7,106 nucleotides of DNA from an uncultured Prevotellaceae bacterium (GTDB lineage: Bacteria; Bacteroidota; Bacteroidia; Bacteroidales; Bacteroidaceae). Below the pieces are notes generated by a model that was not told where the DNA came from, searched no databases, and was given only the letters and a program-made list of their open reading frames with translations. A program made the translations under genes and the position numbers. Location of the stretch: assembly GCA_946624335.1 (NCBI GenBank), contig CAMOSA010000127.1, positions 1 through 7,106 of the forward strand. Reading direction: 5' to 3'. This document shows, piece by piece, positions 1-4,933 of the stretch; position 1 is the first letter of the stretch, and every line of letters begins with the position of its first letter.

Positions 1-61
1 TCTTCTCTTCTGCTGCAGCGGGTTCGATGAGAACGCGGTCTGCTAAAGGTTGAATCTTCAT
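1..61 (-). CDS. groES: Co-chaperonin GroES, N-terminal fragment (runs off left edge)
   Basis: Read on the minus strand, ATG at 61-59 opens a frame encoding MKIQPLADRVLIEPAAAEEK before the window edge. This matches the N-terminus of bacterial GroES (Cpn10), whose first strand is typically M-[KN]-[IL]-[KR]-P-L-x-D-R-V-[LI]. GroES is the heptameric lid of the cytosolic GroEL folding chamber and is usually followed by groEL, which would lie off the left side. Only about 20 residues are visible, so the mobile loop cannot be checked. The gene is divergent from everything else in the window. The leader is A-rich with no Shine-Dalgarno sequence, as is usual in Bacteroidetes. Confidence 0.88.
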   Translation of the reverse strand, partial: MKIQPLADRVLIEPAAAEEK

Positions 62-80
62 AGTTGTTTGTTTTTATGTT

Positions 81-110
81 TAAGACTATATTTGATTTCT
101 GCTATTGCAA
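81..110 (-). promoter_or_regulatory. Weak candidate promoter for groES
   Basis: On the minus strand TTG (plus 108-110) is followed after 19 bases by TAGTCTTA (plus 81-88). This matches the Bacteroidetes -7 consensus TAnnTTTG at only four of its six defined positions. The spacing and the place, about 20 bases upstream of the groES start codon, are right, but the match is poor and no better box was found on this strand. Confidence 0.28.
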
Positions 111-122
111 GTGTGCACTTGC
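107..122. promoter_or_regulatory. Inverted repeat upstream of groES, possible operator
   Basis: GCAAGTG and CACTTGC are perfect 7-bp arms separated by TG. The palindrome starts 46 bases upstream of the groES start codon and overlaps the -33 part of the candidate groES promoter. It is not the classical CIRCE operator (TTAGCACTC-N9-GAGTGCTAA), so HrcA control cannot be claimed. Binding by another regulator is inference from its position and symmetry. Confidence 0.4.
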
Positions 123-271
123 TCTTGTGCGAAAGGTGTGCCAAAGTGACCAAATCTGCCAAACTGTCAGTCTTTAACGTCTTTTGCCCACCAATGTGAC
201 ATCGTGGCGGACTGTTCGTACCGTATCTGACACTCCCGTGAGAAAATTGTTTTTTCTTTCACTTTTGCACT

Positions 272-332
272 CACTTTTTTACTCAGCTAACCAATTGAAC
301 CCATAGCGTAGTTGGCGGATAGTGAAAAAGTG
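272..332. repeat. Imperfect 11-bp inverted repeat
   Basis: Arms CACTTTTTTAC (272-282) and GTGAAAAAGTG (322-332) pair at 10 of 11 positions, and the mismatch is a G-T wobble in RNA. The 39-base interior also contains CCAA and TTGG. The arms are A/T-rich, so chance is a real possibility. It does not look like an intrinsic terminator. Confidence 0.3.
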
Positions 333-424
333 CAAGAAAATATCATGCTCTCATGGAAAGCATAATTCGACCGATCAACAACGACATATCGCTACCGTGC
401 CTTCACACCCACCCGGCTAACTCA

Positions 425-478
425 GCCAAGTCACTCAGCTAACTAGTTCAAGTTACCCAGATAGCAACGCCAAGTCAC
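425..478. repeat. Short direct repeat GCCAAGTCAC, two copies
   Basis: An identical 10-mer occurs at 425-434 and 469-478, 44 bases apart. The related phrase ACTCAGCTAAC overlaps the first copy at 433-443 and recurs at 281-291. The spacer may have grown by local duplication, or it may hold repeated binding sites. The sequence alone does not decide. Confidence 0.35.
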
Positions 479-577
479 CTAAGCAAATTGATCAGAGCCC
501 TTAACCCACATTACTCGCGTGAATATCTGAGGTAAAGAGCGAATGAGTGAGGCCGAATGCAGAAAAAGGTGAAAAAA

Positions 578-609
578 TTTGGATGAGAACGAAAAAGGTA
601 CTACCTTTG
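578..609 (+). promoter_or_regulatory. Bacteroidetes-type promoter for the membrane protein-pfs-luxS-symporter unit
   Basis: TTTG at 578-581, a 20-base spacer and TACCTTTG at 602-609 match the Bacteroidetes primary sigma factor consensus (TTTG, N19-21, TAnnTTTG) at every defined position. Transcription should begin near 616, leaving a leader of about 20 bases before the ATG at 636. A direct repeat GAAAAAGGT (562-570 and 591-599) flanks the -33 element, and a palindrome covers the -7 box. Confidence 0.85.
594..608. promoter_or_regulatory. 7+1+7 palindrome over the -7 box, possible operator
   Basis: AAAGGTA (594-600) and TACCTTT (602-608) are perfect inverted arms around a single C at 601. The right arm is the first seven bases of the -7 element. 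A dimeric regulator bound here would block RNA polymerase. No regulator gene is in the window, so operator function is inferred. Confidence 0.42.
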
Positions 610-635
610 CAGGAAAAGAAGTATGATAGAAGCCG

Positions 636-1493
636 ATGCGAACGCTCACCTACCTGCTCATCTTCCTCTTCGTCTGTCTCGTGCTGGCTTTAGTGCCTAA
701 GGCGGGCGTCTACAACTGGGATCCACATGTCATCGTGCCGGCCACGGCGGCGATGTTCACGCTCCTGGTGTGGCTGATAGCACGTTTCATCGGTACGGAC
801 CGCACGGCGCTGGAGGTGCTCATCACGGCATCCTTCATCCTCTTCTTCGCTCCCGGTTCGTCCATCATCTTTGCCCGCGACGAGACGGCCATCTTGGAAC
901 TGGGGTCGCAGTGCATCGTTCCTTTTTTCCTGACGCAGTACACGCGCATCAGCCGCAAGAACTTCCGCCGTGCCTACGCCCTGATGCTGCTTATGGGCAT
1001 CTTCTGCAGCTTCACGCACGACGGTATCACGCTGCCGTTGTGTCTGGCTTTTCTTTTGTTGGCTTGGCAGCGTCGCAGCGAGTTCTTCCGTCTGGCTTGC
1101 TGGCCTATGGTAGCGGGCTGGCTCGTCGGCACCATCCTTCAGTTCGTCACCCGTGGCCATATACCCGACTTGCGTCCCGACATTGTAGAACTGACCAGCC
1201 GCACGGCCATGGTCGTGAGTCTGCTGTGGGACACCAAAGTCTTTGTCCTGGCTTTCTGGCTCACGCTGTGGTTCACGACGACGCACTGGGGCCGCCGCGA
1301 ACTCCTCTTCGCGTTCCGTCGCAACCGTCTGGTGACGTATAGCCTGCTCTTCGCCCTTTTCTGTGTGCCCTTTGCTCCGTTGGGCATCGACAACGCCGTC
1401 ACCAGTGTCTGCTTCTTTGCCATGCTTTGGGCCATGCTCCTCTGCAAAGGCCTCGAACGGAGGTACATGAGGATAGGAGTGAAGAATGAATAA
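636..1493 (+). CDS. Polytopic inner-membrane protein of unknown function
   Basis: The 285-residue product is almost entirely hydrophobic. About nine to ten membrane segments can be drawn, near residues 3-21, 31-52, 58-78, 88-101, 114-127, 130-144, 154-171, 192-214, 234-250 and 254-271. Short basic loops (RISRKNFRR at 104-112, RRELLFAFRRNR at 220-231) suggest cytoplasmic faces. FTHDGITLP (126-134) is a distinctive stretch between two helices that could carry function. I do not recognise the family with confidence; resemblance to Bacteroidetes multi-spanning proteins of the DUF6056 kind is only a guess. The ATG at 636 is chosen because it sits about 20 bases after the predicted transcription start and begins the first helix. 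It is first in the unit, with pfs 48 bases downstream. Its last codons run into a 7-base tandem array that includes the stop codon. Confidence 0.72.
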   Translation: MRTLTYLLIFLFVCLVLALVPKAGVYNWDPHVIVPATAAMFTLLVWLIARFIGTDRTALEVLITASFILFFAPGSSIIFARDETAILELGSQCIVPFFLTQYTRISRKNFRRAYALMLLMGIFCSFTHDGITLPLCLAFLLLAWQRRSEFFRLACWPMVAGWLVGTILQFVTRGHIPDLRPDIVELTSRTAMVVSLLWDTKVFVLAFWLTLWFTTTHWGRRELLFAFRRNRLVTYSLLFALFCVPFAPLGIDNAVTSVCFFAMLWAMLLCKGLERRYMRIGVKNE

Positions 1494-1519
1494 TGACGAA
1501 TGACAAATGAAGAATAAAA
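1478..1519. repeat. Heptanucleotide tandem array (AATGANN) across the stop codon
   Basis: Six consecutive 7-base units follow the pattern AATGANN: AGTGAAG, AATGAAT, AATGACG, AATGACA, AATGAAG and AATAAAA. The first and last units are degenerate. The TAA stop of the membrane protein gene (1491-1493) lies inside the array, so its last three or four codons are repeat-derived. The array fills most of the spacer before pfs. Confidence 0.8.
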
Positions 1520-1522
1520 GTT

Positions 1523-1541
1523 ACTTTTTACTTTCAACGAT
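1523..1541 (+). repeat. Degenerate ACTTTCA heptads before the pfs start
   Basis: ACTTTTT (1523-1529) and ACTTTCA (1530-1536) are two adjacent 7-base units five bases upstream of the pfs ATG. ACTTTCA is a cyclic form of TTCAACT, the unit of the longer array directly before luxS, so both genes share a related leader sequence. TACTTTTT at 1522-1529 also resembles a -7 box but lacks a -33 partner. Confidence 0.4.
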
Positions 1542-2243
1542 ATGAAAATAGGTATACTTTCTGCTATGACCAAGGAGCACGACCAGCTGGTCGGCTTGCT
1601 GGCCTCCCCTGTCACGGAACACGAGGGGGGCTATGAGTTCACCATCGGCACCTTGGGCAAGAACACGCTAATCCTGCTTCAATGTGGCATCGGCAAGGTC
1701 AATGCCGCCGTGGGCACGACGGTGCTCATTCGCCGCTATGCCCCCGACTGTGTCATCTCTACAGGTTGTGCCGGAGGCATTGACGCCAGCTTACGGGTGA
1801 TGGACGTCGTCGTGAGCAACGCCACCGCCTACCACGACGTCAGCATCCCGGGTTGCGAGCCGGGACAGGTGCAAGGCCTGCCAGCTCGTTTCCGCAGCGA
1901 GGAGCAGCTGATGGAAGCGGCCAACGGCGACCGTATCTTCGCAGGACTCATCGTCAGCGGCGACCAGTTCATCAGCGACCGTCATCAGCTCGATGCCATC
2001 AAGGCTCTGTTTCCCGAGGCGCTGGCCGTGGACATGGAAAGCGCCGCCATCGCCCAGACCTGCCACCTCTTGCAGACTCCCTTTGTCAGCTTCCGCGTGC
2101 TCAGCGACACGCCGGGTGCCGACAACCACCTCGAGCAGTACTTCAACTTCTGGGATGAGATGGCCTCGCGCAGCTTCGAAGTGACCCGTCGTTTCCTCGC
2201 TGCGCTGCCTGAACGCTTCGCTCTGCTGCCCTTTAAGGAGTAG
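1542..2243 (+). CDS. mtnN: 5'-methylthioadenosine/S-adenosylhomocysteine nucleosidase (MTAN, Pfs)
   Basis: This cytosolic enzyme hydrolyses the N-glycosidic bond of S-adenosylhomocysteine and methylthioadenosine, releasing adenine plus S-ribosylhomocysteine or methylthioribose. The 233-residue length is normal for the PNP/UDP phosphorylase superfamily. The N-terminus MKIGILSAMTKE aligns with E. coli MTAN and places Glu12 correctly. STGCAGGID (73-81) is the glycine-rich ribose-binding turn, AYHDV (96-100) and SGDQF (139-143) are substrate-site motifs, and VDMESAAIA (163-171) carries the ribose-binding Glu166. LSDTPG (187-192) holds the catalytic Asp189. All key residues are present, so the enzyme should be active. 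Its product is the LuxS substrate, and luxS is the next gene, 276 bases away across a repeat-rich spacer. Confidence 0.95.
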   Translation: MKIGILSAMTKEHDQLVGLLASPVTEHEGGYEFTIGTLGKNTLILLQCGIGKVNAAVGTTVLIRRYAPDCVISTGCAGGIDASLRVMDVVVSNATAYHDVSIPGCEPGQVQGLPARFRSEEQLMEAANGDRIFAGLIVSGDQFISDRHQLDAIKALFPEALAVDMESAAIAQTCHLLQTPFVSFRVLSDTPGADNHLEQYFNFWDEMASRSFEVTRRFLAALPERFALLPFKE

Positions 2244-2282
2244 GGATGGGAGCCCACCCTCAACCCCTCCCCAAGGGAGGGG
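2242..2282. repeat. Two GC-rich hairpins just after pfs, interspersed-repeat type
   Basis: Starting in the pfs stop codon, AGGG-A-TGGG (2242-2250) pairs with CCCACCCT (2253-2260), one A being bulged. CCCCTCCC (2264-2271) then pairs perfectly with GGGAGGGG (2275-2282) around a CAA loop. From general knowledge, CCCTCCCC-AAGGGAGGGG sequences recur between genes in many Bacteroidetes genomes. No U-tract follows, so classical intrinsic termination is unlikely, but the stems could protect or attenuate the transcript. Confidence 0.65.
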
Positions 2283-2353
2283 GGAGAAGTTACTAATCGA
2301 GTATAGAATTCTTTTAAAATATCAGCCCTCAACTCTCCACTGCCGCTTTATCG

Positions 2354-2423
2354 AGCGAAGCGAGGCACTCTTCCCTTTGGGGGAGCGGGGAGAGAGGCCT
2401 TAACTTTCATCTTTAGCTTCGCT
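2354..2423. repeat. 8-bp inverted repeat enclosing the second GC-rich copy
   Basis: AGCGAAGC (2354-2361) and GCTTCGCT (2416-2423) are perfect 8-bp arms. They surround the inverted GC-rich copy at 2366-2398 and could form the base of a composite stem. Confidence 0.4.
2366..2398. repeat. Second, inverted copy of the GC-rich element
   Basis: The reverse complement of 2366-2398 contains CTCCCC, GCTCCCCC and AAAGGGAAGAG. It therefore resembles the element at 2256-2285 read the other way. The two lie head to head about 80 bases apart in the pfs-luxS spacer, which suggests a small interspersed repeat with inverted ends. The likeness is approximate, because both are C/G-homopolymer rich. Confidence 0.45.
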
Positions 2424-2424
2424 G

Positions 2425-2482
2425 ACTTTCGTCACGACTCGGCAATTCAAGCAAGCTTGATTGCTCTCGCTGCTCCGAAAGT
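2425..2482. repeat. Nested inverted repeat upstream of luxS
   Basis: The outer arms ACTTTCG (2425-2431) and CGAAAGT (2476-2482) are perfect 7-bp complements. Inside, CAA-T-TCAAGC (2443-2452) pairs with GCTTGATTG (2455-2463) with one bulged T and a two-base centre. The structure ends where the TTCAACT heptad array begins. It could fold in the luxS leader RNA or be a small mobile-repeat remnant. No protein frame in it is credible. Confidence 0.55.
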
Positions 2483-2520
2483 TCAACTTTCAACTTTCAA
2501 TTTTCAACTTTCAACTTTCA
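2482..2520 (+). repeat. Heptanucleotide tandem array (TTCAACT) abutting the luxS start codon
   Basis: Five full 7-base units begin at 2482, 2489, 2496, 2503 and 2510. Four are TTCAACT and the third is TTCAATT. A partial unit TTCA at 2517-2520 gives its last A to the luxS ATG (2520-2522). The whole predicted ribosome-binding zone is therefore repeat, with no Shine-Dalgarno sequence. Changes in copy number would alter leader length in 7-base steps. Confidence 0.88.
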
Positions 2521-3014
2521 TGGAAGTCATTCAGAGTTTTACCATCGACCACACGAAACTGAAGCCCGGCATCTATGTGTCGCGGCAGGACAAAGGCTTT
2601 ACCACCTTCGACCTTCGTATCACAGAACCCAATCAAGAACCAGCTGTGGCCCCGGCCGCCATGCACAGCCTAGAGCACCTGATGGCCACCTGGTTCCGCA
2701 ACTCCGAGGCCAAGGACGACGTCGTCTACGTCGGACCCATGGGTTGCCTGACAGGTATGTATATCATCATGACAGGCGACTATACCGTGGAGGATATGCG
2801 TCAACTGACCATGCGCTGCCTCGAATGGATACTTACCCAGCAGGAAGTGCCGGCCACACGGCCAGAGGCCTGTGGCAACTACTTGCTGCACGACCTGCCA
2901 ATGTGTCATTGGGAGAGCCGTCGCTATCTGGAACGTCTGCGCAATGATTTCCACAGCGAGTATGCCAAACTTCAGATAACCTTAGAGGATGGCAAGATCT
3001 TTGCCGATGCGTGA
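2520..3014 (+). CDS. luxS: S-ribosylhomocysteine lyase, AI-2 synthase LuxS
   Basis: LuxS cleaves S-ribosylhomocysteine to homocysteine and DPD, which cyclises to autoinducer-2. It is a cytosolic homodimer with an active-site metal. The 164-residue product begins MEVIQSFTIDHTKLKPGIYV, typical of the family. The metal site is HSLEH (His49, Glu52, His53) with Cys118 in ACGNYLLHDL. Cys76 in GPMGCLTGMY is the catalytic thiol. Leu77 stands where many family members have Arg. A TTG at 2457 opens the same frame 21 codons earlier, but those codons translate repeat DNA and the family N-terminus starts at the ATG, so 2520 is chosen. pfs is directly upstream and the AGCS symporter follows after 73 bases of an 8-base tandem array. 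No convincing private promoter was found, so it probably depends on read-through from 578-609. Confidence 0.96.
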   Translation: MEVIQSFTIDHTKLKPGIYVSRQDKGFTTFDLRITEPNQEPAVAPAAMHSLEHLMATWFRNSEAKDDVVYVGPMGCLTGMYIIMTGDYTVEDMRQLTMRCLEWILTQQEVPATRPEACGNYLLHDLPMCHWESRRYLERLRNDFHSEYAKLQITLEDGKIFADA

Positions 3015-3070
3015 CGCGTTAACACATTAACACATTAACAAAATAACACATTAATACGTTGACACGTTAC
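3011..3070. repeat. Octanucleotide tandem array (TTAACACA) across the luxS stop
   Basis: Units of 8 bases run from 3011: GTGACGCG, TTAACACA, TTAACACA, TTAACAAA, ATAACACA, TTAATACG, TTGACACG and a partial TTAC. The luxS stop TGA (3012-3014) is in the first, most diverged unit. The array fills most of the 73-base gap before the symporter gene. Its period differs from the two heptad arrays upstream. Confidence 0.82.
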
Positions 3071-3087
3071 TGTAATCCTGCTTTCAC

Positions 3088-4422
3088 ATGACTCATCAGG
3101 ACTTGAACGCGTTCATCGCCGAGGCGGCCGCACAGCTGTGGGGCTGGCCGATGATTGTGCTGCTGTTGGGCACACACATCTACCTGACCGTCCGTCTGCG
3201 CTTCCCGCAACGTCGCATTTTCCACGCTATCCGGCTCTCTGTCACCCGCGACGATAAGGCTGATGGCGACGTGAGCCAGTTCGGTGCCCTGGCCACATCG
3301 CTCGCTGCCACCATCGGCACGGGCAATATCGTCGGCGTCGCCACGGCGGTAGCCCTCGGTGGTCCTGGTGCCGTGTTTTGGTGCTGGCTGACCGGCCTGT
3401 TAGGTATCTCCACAAAATATGCCGAGGGGCTGCTGGCTGTCAAGTATCGCGTCAAGACGAGCGACGGCCAGATGCTCGGCGGCCCCATGTACGCTCTTGA
3501 GCGTGGCCTCGGCTGGAAGAGCATGGCCGTCCTGTTCTGCGTACTCACGGCTGTCGCCTCTTTCGGTATCGGCAACAGCGTGCAGAGCAACGCCATCTCG
3601 CTGCTGTGCTATGAGACCTATGGCGTACCCGTGGTTGTGACGGGAGTCATTGTCGCCGCCTTAGCGGGGCTCGTCATCCTCTTCGGCGTCAAAGGCATCG
3701 CACGTTTCTGTTCCACCTTTGTGCCGCTGATGGCCTTGCTCTATGTCTTAGGCTGTGTGTATATCCTCGTTGTCAACGGGGCCTACGTTTGGGATGCGCT
3801 GTGCCTGATCTGTTGCAGCGCCTTCAGCCCGGCGGCTGCCGGCGGCGGCTTTGCCGGCACGACCATCATGATGACGGCCCGCTACGGCATCGCCCGCGGC
3901 CTGTTCTCCAATGAGAGCGGCTTGGGCTCGGCACCCATCGTCGCCGCTGCGGCCAAGACCGACAACCCTGTGCGCCAGGCTCTCGTGTCTTCCACAGCCA
4001 CGTTCTGGGACACCGTCGTCATCTGTGCCCTGACGGGGTTGGTGCTCGTCAGCAGTATCTTGGCTTACCCTGACATCGACTATCACAACGGTGGCGCGCT
4101 GACGAAGATGGCCTTCGAGAAGATACCCGTCGTCGGTGCTCCCTTGCTGACTTTCGGCATCATCACCTTCGCCTTCTCGACCATCCTCGGGTGGAGCTAC
4201 TATGGCGAACGCGCCGTCGAATACCTCAGCGGCAAGCGCTTCCTCATGGCCTACCGTGTTGTCTACGTCCTCGTCATCTTTCTCGGCGCTACGGTGCAGC
4301 TCACTGTCATCTGGAACCTGGCCGACCTGCTCAACGGACTTATGGCCATCCCTAACCTCGTCTCTTTGCTCGCTCTGGCTGGCATAATAGTAGCTGAAAC
4401 GCGTGCTTCGAGAGATTTTTGA
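3088..4422 (+). CDS. Sodium:alanine/glycine symporter, AGCS family (TC 2.A.25)
   Basis: This 444-residue inner-membrane carrier should import alanine and/or glycine with Na+. Family hallmarks are in order: TIGTGNIVGVATA (75-87), the signature block from GGPGAVFW to STKYAEG (91-114), GGPMY (131-135), SFGIGN (158-163), GGGFAGTTI (252-260), GLFSNESGLGSAPI (271-284) and GWSYYGERAVEYL (368-380). The C-terminal LLNGLMAIPN (414-423) is also typical. Length and about ten to eleven membrane segments fit the family (AlsT, DagA, AgcS), so it appears intact. The ATG at 3088 lies 17 bases after an 8-base tandem array and has no Shine-Dalgarno sequence. The gene follows luxS without a visible promoter and so is probably last in that unit. 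Exact substrate and D/L preference cannot be read from sequence, and I leave the symbol empty. Confidence 0.93.
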   Translation: MTHQDLNAFIAEAAAQLWGWPMIVLLLGTHIYLTVRLRFPQRRIFHAIRLSVTRDDKADGDVSQFGALATSLAATIGTGNIVGVATAVALGGPGAVFWCWLTGLLGISTKYAEGLLAVKYRVKTSDGQMLGGPMYALERGLGWKSMAVLFCVLTAVASFGIGNSVQSNAISLLCYETYGVPVVVTGVIVAALAGLVILFGVKGIARFCSTFVPLMALLYVLGCVYILVVNGAYVWDALCLICCSAFSPAAAGGGFAGTTIMMTARYGIARGLFSNESGLGSAPIVAAAAKTDNPVRQALVSSTATFWDTVVICALTGLVLVSSILAYPDIDYHNGGALTKMAFEKIPVVGAPLLTFGIITFAFSTILGWSYYGERAVEYLSGKRFLMAYRVVYVLVIFLGATVQLTVIWNLADLLNGLMAIPNLVSLLALAGIIVAETRASRDF

Positions 4423-4441
4423 AACTTTTTCGGGTCACTTC

Positions 4442-4472
4442 TTGGTCAAATAGAAAATAAAGTGTAGCTTTG
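4442..4472 (+). promoter_or_regulatory. Bacteroidetes-type promoter for the DUF2752 unit
   Basis: TTG at 4442-4444, a 20-base spacer and TAGCTTTG at 4465-4472 match the consensus, with a full -7 box. The -7 context TAGCTTTGCA closely resembles TACCTTTGCA of the promoter at 578-609. Transcription should start near 4479, giving an unusually long leader of about 128 bases before the ATG at 4608. Confidence 0.8.
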
Positions 4473-4478
4473 CACCAA

Positions 4479-4607
4479 CTTTTAGGCAACCGTTAAACAT
4501 ACTATCCACCATCCTATATCTCCCCGTCCACCCTCAAATCCCCTTGTCCCCTTTCATCTTTATATCCTCAATACCCATCTCTAATCTCTCATTTTTATTT
4601 CTTCCCG
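4479..4607 (+). other. G-depleted, C-rich leader of the second unit
   Basis: Between 4501 and 4600 I count 39 C but only 2 G, and the rest is A and T. Such RNA would be nearly unstructured and resembles Rho-utilisation (rut) sequence, where C exceeds G over 70-100 bases. Its place between a strong promoter and the first ATG would suit Rho-dependent attenuation, but this is inference. The frame of the downstream gene stays open leftward to a TAA just before 4498. Confidence 0.5.
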
Positions 4608-4856
4608 ATGCTTCCCTGTCCCTTCCATGTCGTTACCGGTCTTGACTGCCCCCTTTGTGGCGGCCAGCGTATGCTTGTGGCGTTGTGGCACGGTCAGTGG
4701 ACCGAGGCGTTCTGGTTGAATCCGGGTCTGGCCGTCGGCGCTCCGTTGTTGGGCCTGTGGTGGCTATGGCGCCGCGAGCTGACTTCGCAGGCCGCTCTCG
4801 TTGTCGTGGGGCTCATGCTCCTTTGGGCCGTCATCCGCAATGTGTTGCAACTTTGA
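4608..4856 (+). CDS. DUF2752 family small membrane protein
   Basis: The 82-residue product carries the DUF2752 signature: CPFHVVTGLDCPLCGGQR (4-21) followed by LWHGQWTEAFWLNP (26-39). Cys4, Cys14 and Cys17 are conserved-type cysteines, and most family members have CPGCG where this one has CPLCG. Two hydrophobic segments (about 39-54 and 62-80) are seen. The molecular role of the family is not known; the cysteine pair suggests metal or redox chemistry, but that is conjecture. Family members often have another hydrophobic segment before the CPFH motif. Here the ATG lies only three codons before CPFH, while the upstream open frame (HFYFFP directly before the ATG) looks like a homologous extension without an ATG. 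The true start may thus be non-canonical, or the N-terminus may have been lost. It is first in the unit and 77 bases before the next gene. Confidence 0.8.
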   Translation: MLPCPFHVVTGLDCPLCGGQRMLVALWHGQWTEAFWLNPGLAVGAPLLGLWWLWRRELTSQAALVVVGLMLLWAVIRNVLQL

Positions 4857-4883
4857 CCTGTTTCTTCGCGTCCTATATATATT
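4852..4883 (+). promoter_or_regulatory. Weak internal promoter candidate
   Basis: TTTG at 4852-4855, 20 bases, then TATATATT at 4876-4883. The -7 box matches four of its six defined positions (TAnnTTTG). Spacing is ideal and the place, upstream of the ATG at 4934, is sensible, but TA-rich DNA gives such matches easily. Confidence 0.22.
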
Positions 4884-4933
4884 AAGGTAAAAACAATAAC
4901 CCTTTTAATAACCGCTAAACAACTCAACAGACA

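Larger units (their letters stand above)
62..577. other. Divergent intergenic region without a credible gene
   Basis: This spacer separates groES (minus) from the plus-strand unit. All ATG-started frames I followed close within a few codons. It is AT-rich with homopolymer A and T runs around 245-280 and 321-340. Small repeats are present: CACTTTTTTAC (272-282) pairs with GTGAAAAAGTG (322-332) at 10 of 11 positions. ACTCAGCTAAC occurs at 281-291 and 433-443, and GCCAAGTCAC at 425-434 and 469-478. A TATATTTG box on the plus strand at 87-94 has TTG 20 bases upstream but faces no nearby gene. No tRNA, rRNA or recognised ncRNA was seen. Confidence 0.7.

Noticed and set aside
87..94. TATATTTG promoter box on the plus strand near groES
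   Set aside because: TTG 20 bases upstream gives correct spacing, but no gene follows for over 500 bases and the true promoter at 578-609 is closer to the first gene. An unseen small RNA remains possible but unsupported.
584..691. Small plus-strand frame starting at ATG 584
   Set aside because: It starts upstream of the predicted transcription start, and its product turns into a Ser-rich shadow of the membrane protein gene.
690..1286. Long antisense frame (198 codons) opposite the membrane protein gene
   Set aside because: The product is polar, Arg/Gln-rich and has no domain. The plus strand encodes a coherent multi-helix protein behind a strong promoter. GC-rich codon bias creates such shadows.
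770..1342. Plus-strand 190-codon frame inside the same gene
   Set aside because: His/Arg/Pro-rich shadow of the real frame with no start context of its own.
1139..1615. Minus-strand 158-codon frame spanning the membrane gene end and pfs start
   Set aside because: It runs through the heptad array and two real genes. Its composition is Ser/Arg-rich without recognisable motifs.
2264..2282. Intrinsic terminator for pfs
   Set aside because: The stem is strong but is followed by GG-A-G-A-A rather than a U-run. I keep it only as a repeat hairpin.
2457..2519. N-terminal extension of LuxS from TTG 2457
   Set aside because: The extra 21 residues are translated inverted repeat and heptad array. LuxS homologues start at the residue encoded by ATG 2520.
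1478..3070. CRISPR array
   Set aside because: The repeat units are 7-8 bases with no spacers, and no cas gene is present.
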